A DNA stretch of 64,000 nucleotides from Riptortus pedestris (Eukaryota > Arthropoda > Insecta > Hemiptera > Alydidae), in the NCBI GenBank assembly GCA_019009955.1, contig CM032233.1:125496001-125560000 (forward strand). Reading direction: 5' to 3'. The position numbers and the translations under genes are program-made. The notes under the pieces were generated by a model. It saw nothing but the letters and a program-made list of their open reading frames with translations. It had not been told where the DNA came from and searched no databases. This document shows, one piece after another, positions 44,126 through 56,175 of this stretch (positions within the stretch are counted from its first letter, which is position 1; each line of letters opens with the position of its first letter).

Positions 44126-46466
44126 AAGCAGGAGAACGCGTCTCGGCCAATAACTGCATAAGATTTACAGAAAACACATAAGCTGAGAAACAGATAAACT
44201 GATCTCTCCCAACGGTGTTCTGTATAAGAAATGATAATTTCAGCTTATGACATTATGGGAAATGGATTCCCACAGAATGAGAGGTGCGAAACAACCGAAA
44301 CAAGCATCGGGACGCATGTACACAGATAACGACAATGTAGAGGCTAGCTCTTGCAAGCAACGCCTGTGGCTGAATGAACAATTTAGTGGGACGCCGATAG
44401 AGAGAGGAAAGTCTAAGTTGTGATCGTGAAACCGGCACCCTATTGAAATTCGACTTCAGATTACGGGCGACGATATTTTTGTAAAAGCTAAAAAAGCTCA
44501 ATTAATAAAAATAATAGGCAAAATCTATCGAAGTAAGACAAAAGTATAAAATAAATTTTATAAAAAGCATTTAGTCCAAACATTATTAATGGAAGTATTT
44601 TGAGAACATTACTTATGTATGTGTTCAATCCATAACCACCACCCCCCATCTGTTATCAACTACCAACCAAGTGCTGTACTCTGTAGGCTACTTGTGTAAA
44701 CACTGCCTGATAGGACATCCTTGGGTTCAAAGGGCAAAGATAAAATGAACAGGATCAGAACAGTCAAGTGAGCAGTGGAGAGAGTAAAGCCTCTCATTAG
44801 TGGCAGCAATATTAGTTTTTTCTCACACCCCTTTTAAGAACATGAGTGAGTAACCGAAGGAGCATCCAGGGGGAGACCAGGATGGAGGGAGAACACCAGA
44901 ACAGCATCGAGAACATCATCATAATTTCATCAGCATCCCTTGAAGTAATCATTAATCTACTAACATACTAACACATATCTGCCCTGCAATAGTCCATCCC
45001 CCAATATCATGTAATTATCCAATATAATATTAATAGTAATAACCGTCTTATACATCAACATGGTCCTCCGGTATTAAATCATATACAACTCCCATGAACC
45101 AGCACCTCTCTTAAAATATTGCAAGCCGTTAGCGGGCAAGGCCGAAGGGCTTGTAAATACAGTATGCTATATGACTTATTATGTATTATGGGTGGTGAGC
45201 AATCATTTCAGTTTTCTTTGAGGGATGAGAGTGGTTGATGTGAATAGATTCGTTAGGTGGTTATAGACTAGGTAGCGGAACATGAAGTGTGCTGCAGATA
45301 CCCTAAGTCTACTCACTGCTCAGCTTGAATAAGCTTTCATTCAACCAGAGATTTTGAAGAGCTTTTCTGAGAAGAGTCTCCACTCTCGAATAATTCACTT
45401 GAAGAGTTTATTTTGAATAAAAATAATGTCTCTCTAGGTTGTAATGTGTTTCCATGGTTTTATAATGTTGAGAAAAGGAGGAGAAATTAATGCAATGGAT
45501 ATCTGGGTGTCCAACTTGTTAAAATATTACTTGTATTGGAGGAAGAGTGGAGGATAATCATGATATGGGCGATAGCAGTACACGAGAATATAATTTTGTT
45601 GGGAATCGTTAAAAACTCATTAGCCATCTATATGAAGAACGTTCTCAATAGTAGTCTTCAGTAATCTATAAACATATTTTGAAAAAAAAAAAAATATATA
45701 TATATGAATTTATATCCTTTTTACAATACTATCCCTTTTTTTACGCGAACCAAAACAAAAAAAAGGATATGATACATTGAAATGAAATATGAAAGGGTGA
45801 AAACCTCGTAACGAATATCTATTCCAGGATCTAAAAATAAAAGCAAAAATCCAAAGAATTCAACAATTTTATTTTCCTCAAAGAAAAACGACAAAATTGG
45901 AATGAGAGATGTGTTTCGACTGTTGGAGGAGAGAGTGAGAGGGGGTTTTTTGCGTGGGGGGGGGGGGGGGTGATTAATAGGAGAGCCGGGGGACTGGCCT
46001 GCCGGCCATTGTACGCCCCAATCCCTAATCCTACTCTCCCATAATCATTGATCAAGTCATCAATTCCCAGCACATATTTCCTCTTCCGCCCGAGCAGACT
46101 AATCAAATCACTCCTAGCAACGCCTCCTTCAATCATTCACAATGCACTCCAACAATCACTCTTTCATATTCACCACCCCCCACTCCCCTCATAATAACTA
46201 CACTAGCCGTGCTCCGAACGCTATAAACAACACTTAAGATCAGTAGTAGAGGTGAAGAGCATCAGTTGTACGTGAAACAAGTAGAGTCACGTCAATGATG
46301 GAACTTTATTGGCGTGCATTCTGGAAGGGATTGGCCTGTCTGTCTTGATAGCAACTTCAGTTACTACTTGATCGAGAGAAAATTCTCTTGAAATTATAAG
46401 TGTTAATTTTACCTTGTCTGTAGAGTGTATAGTTTATTTGGTAGAGCTCTTACCACCCAAAGTGTA
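44126..46466. other. Unassigned intergenic or intronic sequence
   Basis: No convincing exon, RNA or TE. A G-run lies at 45956-45970. Confidence 0.5.
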
Positions 46467-46600
46467 TTGATACGTTTATTACCAAAATGAGTAATAAATG
46501 TTGTTTATTAGAGTTCTTTTGGATTGCAAAATTAAACACACAAGCTTTAGAGTTTTTATCACTGCACAATTTATTTAACAATGCACTACATGTAATATTA
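46467..46600 (-). mobile_element. LTR 3' end fragment, minus strand
   Basis: GTTTATTACCAAAATGAGTA, GAGTTCTTTTGGATTGCAAA and TTTTTATCACTGCACAATTT are the inverse of the 3' end of the solo LTR at 5233-5882. Confidence 0.7.
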
Positions 46601-46809
46601 TATAAATAATGTTGTGTACATTGTTTCAATATTTTGACTATTAATACTTGCATTTTATAGTTTTCAGCCTTCAGTAACCCCCCCCCTCTCCTAAACATAT
46701 CATATAAACAATTAGCTGTTATACTATGAAGCACATTATTTAAAGAATAAATACCAAGTATGGTTCTTATTGAACTTTTACTTTTTGAGTTCAATGCAAA
46801 TACGTGACG

Positions 46810-46857
46810 CACGTGGGAAATCAGCTTAGTTTACGCAGCCTCTGCGTGGCAGACTTA
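46810..46857 (-). mobile_element. HINE left-end fragment
   Basis: CACGTGGGAAATCAGCTTAG then CGCAGCCTCTGCGTGGCAGA. Confidence 0.65.
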
Positions 46858-46968
46858 TTTTATATCTATTGCCGTTTGAACAATAATTGCTCAAGAGTAT
46901 AAAAACCGATTTTTTTCAAGAGTTGATTTTACTCCTTGAAATCGTAGTTCCGCACGAACAAAAAAAAG

Positions 46969-47386
46969 TCCGTCACGCAGGGGCTACGTAAACTAAGCAG
47001 ATTTCCCACATAAAGTTATACAATTGAGAAATCTCCATACGAATGCCGATCAGTTACGGAAACGGCCGAACTAGCTTTTGGTGGGAGCTCGTCCGTTACA
47101 CTTAATAAAATGCAAATATCTCGGTTAATATTCAAGATAGAGAGTAAATGTATATAACAATATTTATAGCAAATTTACTTTGCAATAAGATTGGTTCTAT
47201 AAAATTTTTCGATCCGACTTATAGTAACGGAGATATTTCGAATTTTCGAAAATCCCCCTCAACCCCCCCCCTCCCACTGTTCCGATTTCAGCCGTTAACG
47301 AACTTCCTTTTTACATCAAACGATTAAATACCGAGTTTGGTGACGATTAAACAAAAATTGCGACCGCTAGAGTGTTAACAGACAAA

Positions 47387-47461
<75 letters not shown>

Positions 47462-47583
47462 CTGAACGGACCTCATTTTCGTCATCAGCTGGGTAGGATC
47501 GATGGACATTTGAAGACATTTTTCGAAAATCGCGTCATGAGTACGACCTCAATAGCTGATTTCCCTTAAGGGAAATCTGCTAA
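46969..47583 (+). mobile_element. HINE, well preserved
   Basis: All landmarks are present: TCCGTCACGCAGGGGCTACG, core, (TA)n 47391-47457, right block, perfect GATTTCCCTTAAGGGAAATC, TGCTAA. Good candidate for a family reference. Confidence 0.88.
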
Positions 47584-47915
47584 TAATTTTGGGATACTAT
47601 TGAACCACTCCACTTGCACACAAAGTTACAGAATATTTGGTTTCCCTAACCGGCTTTGAAAGTTAGCGTAGTGGTTCTGTAGAGGCGTCAGCTCTGTTTG
47701 AAAACGTAGAGCCAAGCCTATAAAAGAACTCTCTTGACGTTCTAATGAAAGGAATCGGTCTGTCTCCTAGCACATTCAGTTATGTTTGGAACGAACAAAA
47801 ATTCTGGATAAATGGTGTACCGCGGATCGATCAACGGATCAGACATTGATCAACGGAAATGTATTAAATTTATTTATAATTCAAAAATTCAGGATATTAG
47901 GCTTTGGTTTAATTG
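47584..47915. other. Unassigned, with a TATA-like element
   Basis: CCTATAAAAGAACTCTCTTG near 47720 resembles an LTR promoter, but no LTR ends were found. Confidence 0.35.
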
Positions 47916-48139
<224 letters not shown>

Positions 48140-48244
48140 GTTATATTCTACCCAGATATTTGAGTTCTGAGTTTTTGTTCAATATTGTTCTGTTTGAGTA
48201 TTTTAATTTACTGATGTAGTGTTTTATGTCCTACATGTTGCATT

Positions 48245-49166
48245 TTAGCAGATTTTCCTTAAGGGGCCATCGATCCAACCCAGGAGATGATGAAAATGAG
48301 GTTCGTTCAAAATGTATATATTTATGTCGGTTAACGCTCTAGCGTCGCAATTTTTGTTTGATCTTTACCAAACTCGATATTTAATCGTTTTATGTAAACA
48401 GAAAGATCAAGTTTGTAAATGGTTCAAATCGGACGAGTGGGAGGGGGGGGGGGGGGTTTAGAGGGGAGGATTTTCAAAAATTCTAAATATCTCCGTAACT
48501 ACATTTCGGATCGAAATCTTGTAAAGAACCAATGTTATTGCAAATTAAATTTACTATAAACATTGTTATATACATTTATTCTCTATCTTGAATATTAACC
48601 GAGATGTTTGCATTTTTATGAAGTGTGTGGGGATAACGGACGAGATGAGATCGGCTATTGTCGGTATTGTTCGACGGAAACAGTTCAGCTGTTTCCGTAA
48701 CTGTTCGGCTCTCGTGAGATAGGTTTAGAGACTCGAGTAAGCTTTTACTTTGTGAGATATATGCAAATACGCTCTGTTGATCCCCCGTCCCTTCTTTAGT
48801 TCTTGGACTACTAAAATTTGAGTTATTAAAAAATAATTATTTTGATTCATTGTAAAATGCAGTAATTGATATAGTAAATAGTTTGCATTAAAGTTAATGT
48901 TATATTCAGATATATATATCACTAATTGTTTTTCATTCCAATGAAGAATATGTCCATCTATCTGTTCAGCTCTGAGTGGTTGGCAGACCTATTTGTTTAC
49001 AATTCAGAACCCGTTTCGGTTAGGAGCTCTTTAAAATTAACTGAAAGATTTCTAATTACCGTTTGTATTTACTCACGGTGGTATTAAGTGTTACAGGTAT
49101 GCAGATTTCTCTTTTGTAAAACTTCACGTGGAAATCTGCTTAGTTTACGCAGCCCCTGCGTGACGG
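48245..49166 (-). mobile_element. HINE, long variant, damaged right end
   Basis: TTAGCAGATTTTCCTTAAGG with most of the right block deleted, no (TA)n, full core, the long left half seen also at 16508 and 18.4 kb, ending CGCAGCCCCTGCGTGACGGA. Confidence 0.8.
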
Positions 49167-49750
49167 ACTTATTTTATCCTTCAATTAATAATTACATTAT
49201 TTATTTATTTTAATTTAAATAAACAATATCGCCTACGTTGTGAAGCTTCTAAAAATAAAATAAAATAATTCCCGGTCATAAAACCCAATGGATTAACAGG
49301 TTTTAACTACAAAACATTTGTACACTTGTATAAATACAAATGTCTATTAAAACTGTTAGACAATATTTCTTCAATAATATGAAAATAAATGATAGTATTA
49401 AAATGATTTGTTTATTTCGGCTCTTCTTCCCTAGAGCAAGATCAATAAGTGATTGTGCATTGAAAATAATGCTTCAGTTACATATTATTTTTGGACCCGA
49501 CACGTCATAAAGAAGATATTTACATAATTTTCCACTTACTATTGTCAAATCTGACGGAAAAGGCCGTCACTACTGGCTGTTCATAGCAAGTGAGGACATC
49601 ATTTTCCACTATTTGCCCACGATTCATAATTATATATACTGGCGGAGCCTAACCACCACATGATGTCATGTATCCAAATCATTGGTGTTGGGAGGTACAC
49701 CATAATACAAAATGGAAGCTGACACTGAAACAGGCTAAAGTTAAACAAAG
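49167..49750. other. Unassigned sequence
   Basis: No feature recognised. Confidence 0.5.
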
Positions 49751-50211
49751 TCCGTCACGCAAGGGCTGCGTCAACTAAGCAGATTTCCCACGTGTCACGT
49801 ATTTGCATTTATCTCAAAACGTAAAAGTACAATGAGAACAATATTTGGTATTTAGGGTTCAAACAAAGTGCTTCATAATATGATAGCGTATTGTTAATAT
49901 GGCATGAGCTGGAGTGGGGGTTTACTGAAGGCTGAAAACTAAAAAATGCAAATATCTCGGTTAATATTAAAGATACTGAAAATACGTACATAACAACATT
50001 TATAGTACAGGGTTGGTTCTATACAATTTTTCGATTAGATAAATAATAACGGAGATATTAAGAATTTTCAAAATTCCCACCTCTAACCCCCCCCCTCCCA
50101 CCAGTCCGTTTTCAGACATTAACAAACTTGATCTTTATTTTTGCATAAAACGTTTAAATATCAAGTTTGGTATCGATCAAACAAAAATTGCGACCGCTAG
50201 AACGTTAACAG

Positions 50212-50280
<69 letters not shown>

Positions 50281-50395
50281 AATTTGAACGGACCTCATTT
50301 TCGTCATCTCCTAGGTAGGATCGATGGACGTTTGAGGAAATCTTCCGTCATCAGTACGACCTCAATAGCTGATTTCCCTTAAGGGAAACCTGCTT
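49751..50395 (+). mobile_element. HINE with (TA)n(TG)n
   Basis: TCCGTCACGCAAGGGCTGCG, core with GAGAACAATATTTGGTATTT (the empty-site counterpart of the 12.2-kb LINE insertion), TA then TG repeats 50216-50278, GATTTCCCTTAAGGGAAACC at the end. Confidence 0.85.
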
Positions 50396-50603
50396 ACAAT
50401 TAAATAAATAATTTTGTTTAAATTCTATAAACCAAGATCGATGTCTTAATAAATAGTTTTTTATCAATTTGAATATTGTTTTAGCAGATTTCCCTTCGGG
50501 GAAATCAGCTATTGAAGTCGTACTCATGACGCGATTTTCGAAAAATGTCTTCAAATGTTCATCGATCCTACCCAGGAGATGTCAAAAATGAGGTCCGTTC
50601 AAA

Positions 50604-50651
<48 letters not shown>

Positions 50652-51227
50652 TTAACGCTCTAGCGGTCGCCATTTGTGTTTGATCGTTACGAAACTTGAT
50701 ATTTAACCGTTTTATGTAAAGACAGATCAAGTTCATTAATGGCTGAAATCGGACTAGAGGGAGCGGAGATTTTCGAAAATTCAAAATATCTCCGTTATTA
50801 TGCATCGGATCGAAAAATTGTATAAAACCTCTTATTTCAAATTAAATTTACTATTAATATTGTTATATACTCGTACATTTATTCTCTATCTTGAATATTA
50901 ACCGAGATATTTGCATTTTTATGAAGCCTGTGAGACATGTGGTCCAGTATAGTTCGGATTAGGTCGGCCATTTTCGTAGCCGCTCGGCTCAGGTGGAAGC
51001 TTCTTCTGGGCTACTAAAATTGTAGTTGTTAAAATATAAATTATTCTTACAATTCAGAAGCCGTTTCAGTTGGGAATTTATTTTAATTAACTGAAAGATT
51101 TCTCATTACCGTTTGTATTTAATCACGGTGGTGTTGTGTTACCAGTATGGAGATTTCTCTATTGTATAACTTCACGTGGGAAATCTGCTTAGTTAATCAC
51201 AAAACTATATATGGCTCCTCACAATTT

Positions 51228-51285
51228 TATTTCTTTTAAACGCTGAGCGCTTTCGGGGACTAAATCCCCATCTTCAGAGCTACAA
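51228..51285 (-). ncRNA. Hammerhead-like motif, downstream terminal repeat of the PLE
   Basis: Minus strand: CTGAAGA (51271-51277), stem II TGGGGATTTAGTCCCC, GAAA (51251-51254), then AGCG...CGTT as stem III and T. Core boxes are invariant; stem I is not resolved by eye. Confidence 0.55.
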
Positions 51286-51508
51286 AACAATGTAACACCA
51301 TAATTAGGAGTCTAAAAATCAGTTGTTAAAAATGTTTACATAATTGGTCATATAACAAAAACGTCTATAACATTATAAAAATTTTTACAATAATAACACC
51401 TATATTCAAAAACATATTTACAATTAAAATATAACACATTAATAATTCCTATTTAAACATTAAAATAATATTATAAGCAAAAAATTACCGTCAGAGCGTA
51501 GGGCGATC

Positions 51509-54025
51509 CTATAGGCTTGCTACCAGGCTAAACCCTGCCGATGCACTGAGGGCAAGGGGATCATTCCAAGCCGCTAGGGAGGGGGCAGAGACAAGTCTGG
51601 ACATGAGAGACGCGTTTGTGTCAGTCTGCACATTTACATTGTCTTTATTTATGGCTTTTTCAAGTTTTATTTCAATAGCCTCCACCATGTCCAACAGATA
51701 ACCTTTAACGTCGCTATGAATTAATTTTATCCGGTGGTCTCCAGCATGGTGGTTGTGCTCCTTACAGTGTGCATAAAACTCTGAGCCTGCTCTCATGTGT
51801 TCCTTAGCCCTGATCCGTAACTTCCTCTCTGTCCTCCCAACGTAGCTGGCTTCACACATCCCACACTTCATCATGTACACCCCTGATCTGTCTCCTAGAG
51901 GAGTAGCATCCTTGATTTTAGAAATAAAATTCTGAAGTGACGCCCTCTTTCTGTAGGCTATTCTAATGCCCTGCCTGTTTAATTTCCTTCCCAGGATTTC
52001 TGATAGCCTGCCCAAATATGGCAATATTCCCCAGGATTTAACTTCTTCCCCTCCACCCCTAAAAGTCTCCCTCATCAATTTTTTAGAAACCCTCCTGTCA
52101 TATATTTTTCTTATAAATTCCCGACTGTGGCCATTCCGTTCCCCTAGGTGGTAAATATGGCATAATTCTTTTTGGTAATTTTCATCGTCCATTGGAACAG
52201 ATAGGAGCCTGTCAATGAGATATATGAATGGGGTTTCTTTTACTCTGGGGTGTTGGAAAGACATTTGGTTTATACTTATGTCCGTGCATGTGGGCTTTCT
52301 ATAAATTGAAAATTTAACTCCCTCTCCGCTCCTATAAATGTTTAGGTCCAGAAAGGTTATTTTTCCTGCCTCCTCTTGGTCCAAAGTAAATTTTATGTTG
52401 GGATGTTGCGCATTTAAGTAGTTGTGCATCCTTTGCAAGTCTTCAGTTGAACCATCAAAAATACATAAAGTGTCATCGACGTAACGTGCCCAGAATTTAA
52501 TTTTGTTTTTAAAGGGGTTTCTGTCCGACATTATAAAACAATGTTCGAACCAATTCATGAATATATCGGCCGCTAGGGGGCTGATCGGATTTCCCATAGC
52601 AAGACCTTTCTGTTTATAATATTTGCCTTCGAACAGACAGTAGCCCTGCGAAAGTATAATCTTTATTACATTCGAGATTTCCAAGGAAATTATAGGGTCA
52701 CATTTTTTATAATATAGCGCCTTATCAAAAAGCGACCACGCTTCCTGGGGGGGTATGTTTGAATACATGTTTACTATGTCAAAGGACACAATTATGCACG
52801 TTTTGCTTAAATGTAATTTACCTAATTTTTCTATAAGTTGAGAACTGTTGTTAATAGTGAATGCTGGCTTAAAATTTGTAATTTTATTAAACTCCAAAAT
52901 GATTCTTTTGGCAAGCAGTTCTGTAGGTGATCCTACATTTGAAACGATGGGCCGCAGAGGATATCCCTGTTTATGTACTTTTACAACACAATATAATTTG
53001 GGAGGCAGGGGATTTTTATTAATGAGGCCACTACGCTCCTCCGGTTTAAACAATACATTACAGTTAAATATTGCCTCTTTCACCTTTTTATTGAATGTAT
53101 TAGTAGGATCCACTTCCAACTCTTCACATTTTTCATCAATTAACAATGAATAAGTTTTATTTAGATAAGTATCCTTTTTCATTATCACAGCAGCCTGGCT
53201 TTTATCTGCTTTTATTATTAAAAGATCATTTAATTTTAATTTGTGATTAATTCCTTTAATAATCTTATGCTCAGGGTTGGAAGTGGATTGACGAGCTACC
53301 TTATTTCTAATAAATCTATTTATGACTGTTGCACATTCGCCTTTTATAACATTATCGATTCTCAAACAGTCTATGGAGGCAGCAAGTTTTACTATTTCAT
53401 TTCTCGATATAGGATTCAGAGGGCAATATTTCAGACCTTTTTCCATGACAGACATTTCAACGTTTGTAAATTGTACATCGGATAAGTTTATTACTCTAGG
53501 AGCACAATCACAAGAAGGATTAGGAGTTCCCTTTCTGTTATTGTCTCCCCTAATCCCAGCTCTATGCTTAAGATTACTAAACTTCTTGTTAATTATATAT
53601 TTCTTTTCTTTAACAATACGTTCTTGAGCTAAATAGAGTTTATGTTCAAACATTTCCCATTCAACTGGGTGTAAAATACTTACTAGCCTACACCTAAGTT
53701 TGTATAAATAAAAACCATAGACATCTCTTAGTTTGAACCATCTTTTTGTTTCTTCCACTAACAAGAAGTTATTAAATTTGTCCATTGCCCTATCAGTAAT
53801 TCTTAATTTCTTTGTTTTATTAATAATATATTTAGGGTAGATTTTATTTCTTCTGCAACTTAAGTTGAAATAAATATTAACTGATGCTAACTTGAACTTT
53901 AATTTTAGTTTATAATAATGTTTTTTAAGATCACTTAACTCAAACACGCCAATCTTCTCGCAGCTCTCCTTATTAATGGAGCTCCATCGTTGTCCAGCCA
54001 TGGCTCCACTTGCCCGATTACTCAT
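51509..54025 (-). CDS. Penelope-like reverse transcriptase / GIY-YIG endonuclease
   Basis: Uninterrupted 838-residue ORF, the usual size for Penelope proteins. The N-terminal 300 residues are Lys-rich without a recognised motif. RT: LPPKLYCVVKVHK and LRPIVSN (341-363), SFDIVNMYSNIP (414-425) with the first catalytic Asp, GLAMGNPISPLAADIFM (474-490), YVDD (515-518) with the catalytic Asp pair, FLDLNI (558-563). Linker to about 700. Penelope GIY-YIG domain: GVY (715-717), CGMC (721-724), YVG (728-730), R..EH near 740-743, CKEHNHH (754-760), and EAIEIKLEKAINK (782-794) with the metal-binding Glu. The RT is related to telomerase RT; the endonuclease is thought to nick target DNA for priming. All catalytic residues I can name are present, so it may be functional. 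ATG chosen at 54025; MAG at residue 9 is an alternative. Confidence 0.95.
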   Translation of the reverse strand: MSNRASGAMAGQRWSSINKESCEKIGVFELSDLKKHYYKLKLKFKLASVNIYFNLSCRRNKIYPKYIINKTKKLRITDRAMDKFNNFLLVEETKRWFKLRDVYGFYLYKLRCRLVSILHPVEWEMFEHKLYLAQERIVKEKKYIINKKFSNLKHRAGIRGDNNRKGTPNPSCDCAPRVINLSDVQFTNVEMSVMEKGLKYCPLNPISRNEIVKLAASIDCLRIDNVIKGECATVINRFIRNKVARQSTSNPEHKIIKGINHKLKLNDLLIIKADKSQAAVIMKKDTYLNKTYSLLIDEKCEELEVDPTNTFNKKVKEAIFNCNVLFKPEERSGLINKNPLPPKLYCVVKVHKQGYPLRPIVSNVGSPTELLAKRIILEFNKITNFKPAFTINNSSQLIEKLGKLHLSKTCIIVSFDIVNMYSNIPPQEAWSLFDKALYYKKCDPIISLEISNVIKIILSQGYCLFEGKYYKQKGLAMGNPISPLAADIFMNWFEHCFIMSDRNPFKNKIKFWARYVDDTLCIFDGSTEDLQRMHNYLNAQHPNIKFTLDQEEAGKITFLDLNIYRSGEGVKFSIYRKPTCTDISINQMSFQHPRVKETPFIYLIDRLLSVPMDDENYQKELCHIYHLGERNGHSREFIRKIYDRRVSKKLMRETFRGGGEEVKSWGILPYLGRLSEILGRKLNRQGIRIAYRKRASLQNFISKIKDATPLGDRSGVYMMKCGMCEASYVGRTERKLRIRAKEHMRAGSEFYAHCKEHNHHAGDHRIKLIHSDVKGYLLDMVEAIEIKLEKAINKDNVNVQTDTNASLMSRLVSAPSLAAWNDPLALSASAGFSLVASL

Positions 54026-54097
54026 ATTTATTTTTAGCTGGTGGTGAGGGTGATGAATGGTTAATCACAAAACTATATATGGCTCCTCACAATTTTA

Positions 54098-54150
54098 TTT
54101 CTTTTAAACGCTGAGCGCTTTCGGGGACTAAATCCCCATCCTCAGAGCTA
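54098..54150 (-). ncRNA. Hammerhead-like motif, upstream terminal repeat of the PLE
   Basis: Same motif with CTGAGGA (54139-54145) in place of CTGAAGA, a change at the position that may be any base in hammerheads. The rest is identical. Confidence 0.55.
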
Positions 54151-54376
54151 CAAAACAATGTAACACCATAATTAGGAGTCTAAAAATCAGTTGTTAAAAA
54201 TGTTTACATAATTGGTCATATAACAAAAACGTCTATAACATTATAAAAATTTTTACAATAATAACACCTATATTCAAAAACATATTTACAATTAAAATAT
54301 AACACATTAATAATTCCTATTTAAACATTAAAATAATATTATAAGCAAAAAATTACCGTCAGAGCGTAGGGCGATC

Positions 54377-54656
54377 CTATAGGCTTGCTACCAGGCTAAA
54401 CCCTGCCGATGCACTGAGGCCAAGGGGATCATTCCAAGCCGCTAGGGAGGGGGCAGAGACAAGTCTGGACATGAGAGACGCGTTTGTGTCAGTCTGCACA
54501 TTTACATTGTCTTTATTTATGGCTTTTTCAAGTTTTATTTCAATAGCCTCCACCATGTCCAACAGATAACCTTTAACGTCGCTATGAATTTTTTTTATCC
54601 GGTGGTCTACAGCATTGTTGTTGTGCTCCTTACAGAGTGCATAAAACTCTGAGCCT
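54377..54656 (-). pseudogene. Truncated Penelope ORF 3' end in the upstream repeat
   Basis: Encodes the last 60 or so residues (MVEAIEIKLEKAINKDNVN ... FSLVASL) almost identically to the full ORF, and extends to about residue 745 before meeting the inverted copy. A few base changes (for example at 54589-54615). Confidence 0.85.
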
Positions 54657-55190
54657 GATGAGGGAGACTTTTAGGGGTGGAGGGGAAGAAGTTAAATCCT
54701 GGGGAATATTGCCATATTTGGGCAGGCTATCAGAAATCCTGGGAAGGAAATTAAACAGGCAGGGCATTAGAATAGCCTACAGAAAGAGGGCGTCACTTCA
54801 GAATTTTATTTCTAAAATCAAGGATGCTACTCCTCTAGGAGACAGATCAGGGGTGTACATGATGAAGTGTGGGATGTGTGAAGCCAGCTACGTTGGGAGG
54901 ACAGAGAGGAAGTTACGGATCAGGGCTAAGGAACACATGAGAGCAGGCTCAGAGTTTTATGCACACTGTAAGGAGCACAACCACCATGCTGGAGACCACC
55001 GGATAAAATTAATTCATAGCGACGTTAAAGGTTATCTGTTGGACATGGTGGAGGCTATTGAAATAAAACTTGAAAAAGCCATAAATAAAGACAATGTAAA
55101 TGTGCAGACTGACACAAACGCGTCTCTCATGTCCCAGACTTGTCTCTGCCCCCTCCCTAGCGGCTTGGAATGATCCCCTTGCCCTCAGTG
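54657..55190 (+). pseudogene. Inverted Penelope copy, 5'-truncated ORF with frameshift
   Basis: Opens within MRETFRGGGEEVKSWGILPY and continues through the whole GIY-YIG domain, matching residues 651-808 of the intact ORF. An extra C in GTCCCAGACTT (near 55133) shifts the frame, so the last 30 residues are replaced by QTCLCPLPSGLE and a stop. The RT is absent. Confidence 0.9.
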
Positions 55191-55447
55191 CATCGGCAGG
55201 GTTTTAGCCTGGTAGCAAGCCTATAGGATCGCCCTACGCTCTGACGGTAATTTTTTGCTTATAATATTATTTTAATGTTTAAATAGGAATTATTAATGTG
55301 TTATATTTTAATTGTAAATATGTTTTTGAATATAGGTGTTATTATTGTAAAAATTTTTATAATGTTATAGACGTTTTTGTTATATGACCAATTATGTAAA
55401 CATTTTTAACAACTGATTTTTAGACTCCTAATTATGGTGTTACATTG

Positions 55448-55505
55448 TTTTGTAGCTCTGAAGATGGGGATTTAGTCCCCGAAAGCGCTCAGCGTTTAAA
55501 AGAAA
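55448..55505 (+). ncRNA. Hammerhead-like motif, inverted PLE copy
   Basis: CTGAAGA (55458-55464), stem II, GAAA (55481-55484), AGCG...CGTT; identical to the 51.2-kb copy on the opposite strand. Confidence 0.55.
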
Positions 55506-55636
55506 TAAAATTGTGAGGAGCCATATATAGTTTTGTGATTAACCATTCATCACCCTCACCACCAGCTAAAAATAAATATGAAATCTGCTTAGTTTACGCA
55601 GCCCCTGCGTGACGGACTTTTTGGACATCAATTTGA

Positions 55637-56129
55637 TAAAGGTCATTACGCAGGAGCTGAAAAACTGAGTAGATTTTCTACCTGCTGGTATGGCAGACTA
55701 GTGATCTCATCTCACCATATATTTCTTAGTAAAATTCCGTTGAATTGACGTGGTGGTTAACTGAAGGCTGACAAACAAGTAAGCAGGCATAAGTTGGTTA
55801 ATATTTAAGTTACAAAGAAATGTATAGAATTACAATTGTAGACCATCAATAGATCAACACGATTGGTTCCAACTAATTATAGACATAACTAAGAACTCGC
55901 CCCTATTATGATCATCGAGGTCTTCATACTCCCATAGTGGTTTCAGCAAAATTCTATATATTTTCGGGGGGGGGGGATATATAGAACAAATTTTGTTTAA
56001 AATAACGTGTTCTGTTCTAAAACGTTTTAACTACTGGCATTCAGACACTAACTAATGTAGACTTGAGAAATGCTTATATATCGAATTCGATAACGATCAA
56101 ACAAAAATTACGGCCACGAGAACGGAAAT

Positions 56130-56156
<27 letters not shown>
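55637..56156 (+). mobile_element. Old, decayed HINE
   Basis: GGTCATTACGCAGGAGCTG, GAGTAGATTTTCTACCTG, ATCAAACAAAAATTACGGCC and a (TA)n at 56131 follow family order. Divergence is far greater than in neighbours; the right end is missing. Confidence 0.6.
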
Positions 56157-56168
<12 letters not shown>

Positions 56169-56175
56169 ATTTATA

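Larger units (their letters stand above)
51195..55579 (-). mobile_element. Penelope-like retroelement with inverted truncated partner
   Basis: 4.4-kb insertion flanked by a 15-bp target duplication GAAATCTGCTTAGTT (51180-51194 and 55580-55594). Order on the plus strand: minus-strand 3' end and terminal repeat (51195 on), intact ORF (to 54025), a second minus-strand terminal repeat running 44 bp before TTAATCACAAAAC and into a truncated ORF end (54026-54656), then an inverted 5'-truncated copy (54657-55579). The repeats differ by only a handful of bases, so the insertion looks recent. Partial tandem plus inverted truncated copy is a known Penelope arrangement. Confidence 0.92.
50481..55616 (-). 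mobile_element. HINE split by the Penelope-like element
   Basis: TTAGCAGATTTCCCTTCGGG start, (TA)n 50608-50645, core, left half to 51194. After the Penelope insertion it resumes at 55580 and ends CGCAGCCCCTGCGTGACGGA at 55616. Confidence 0.88.
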
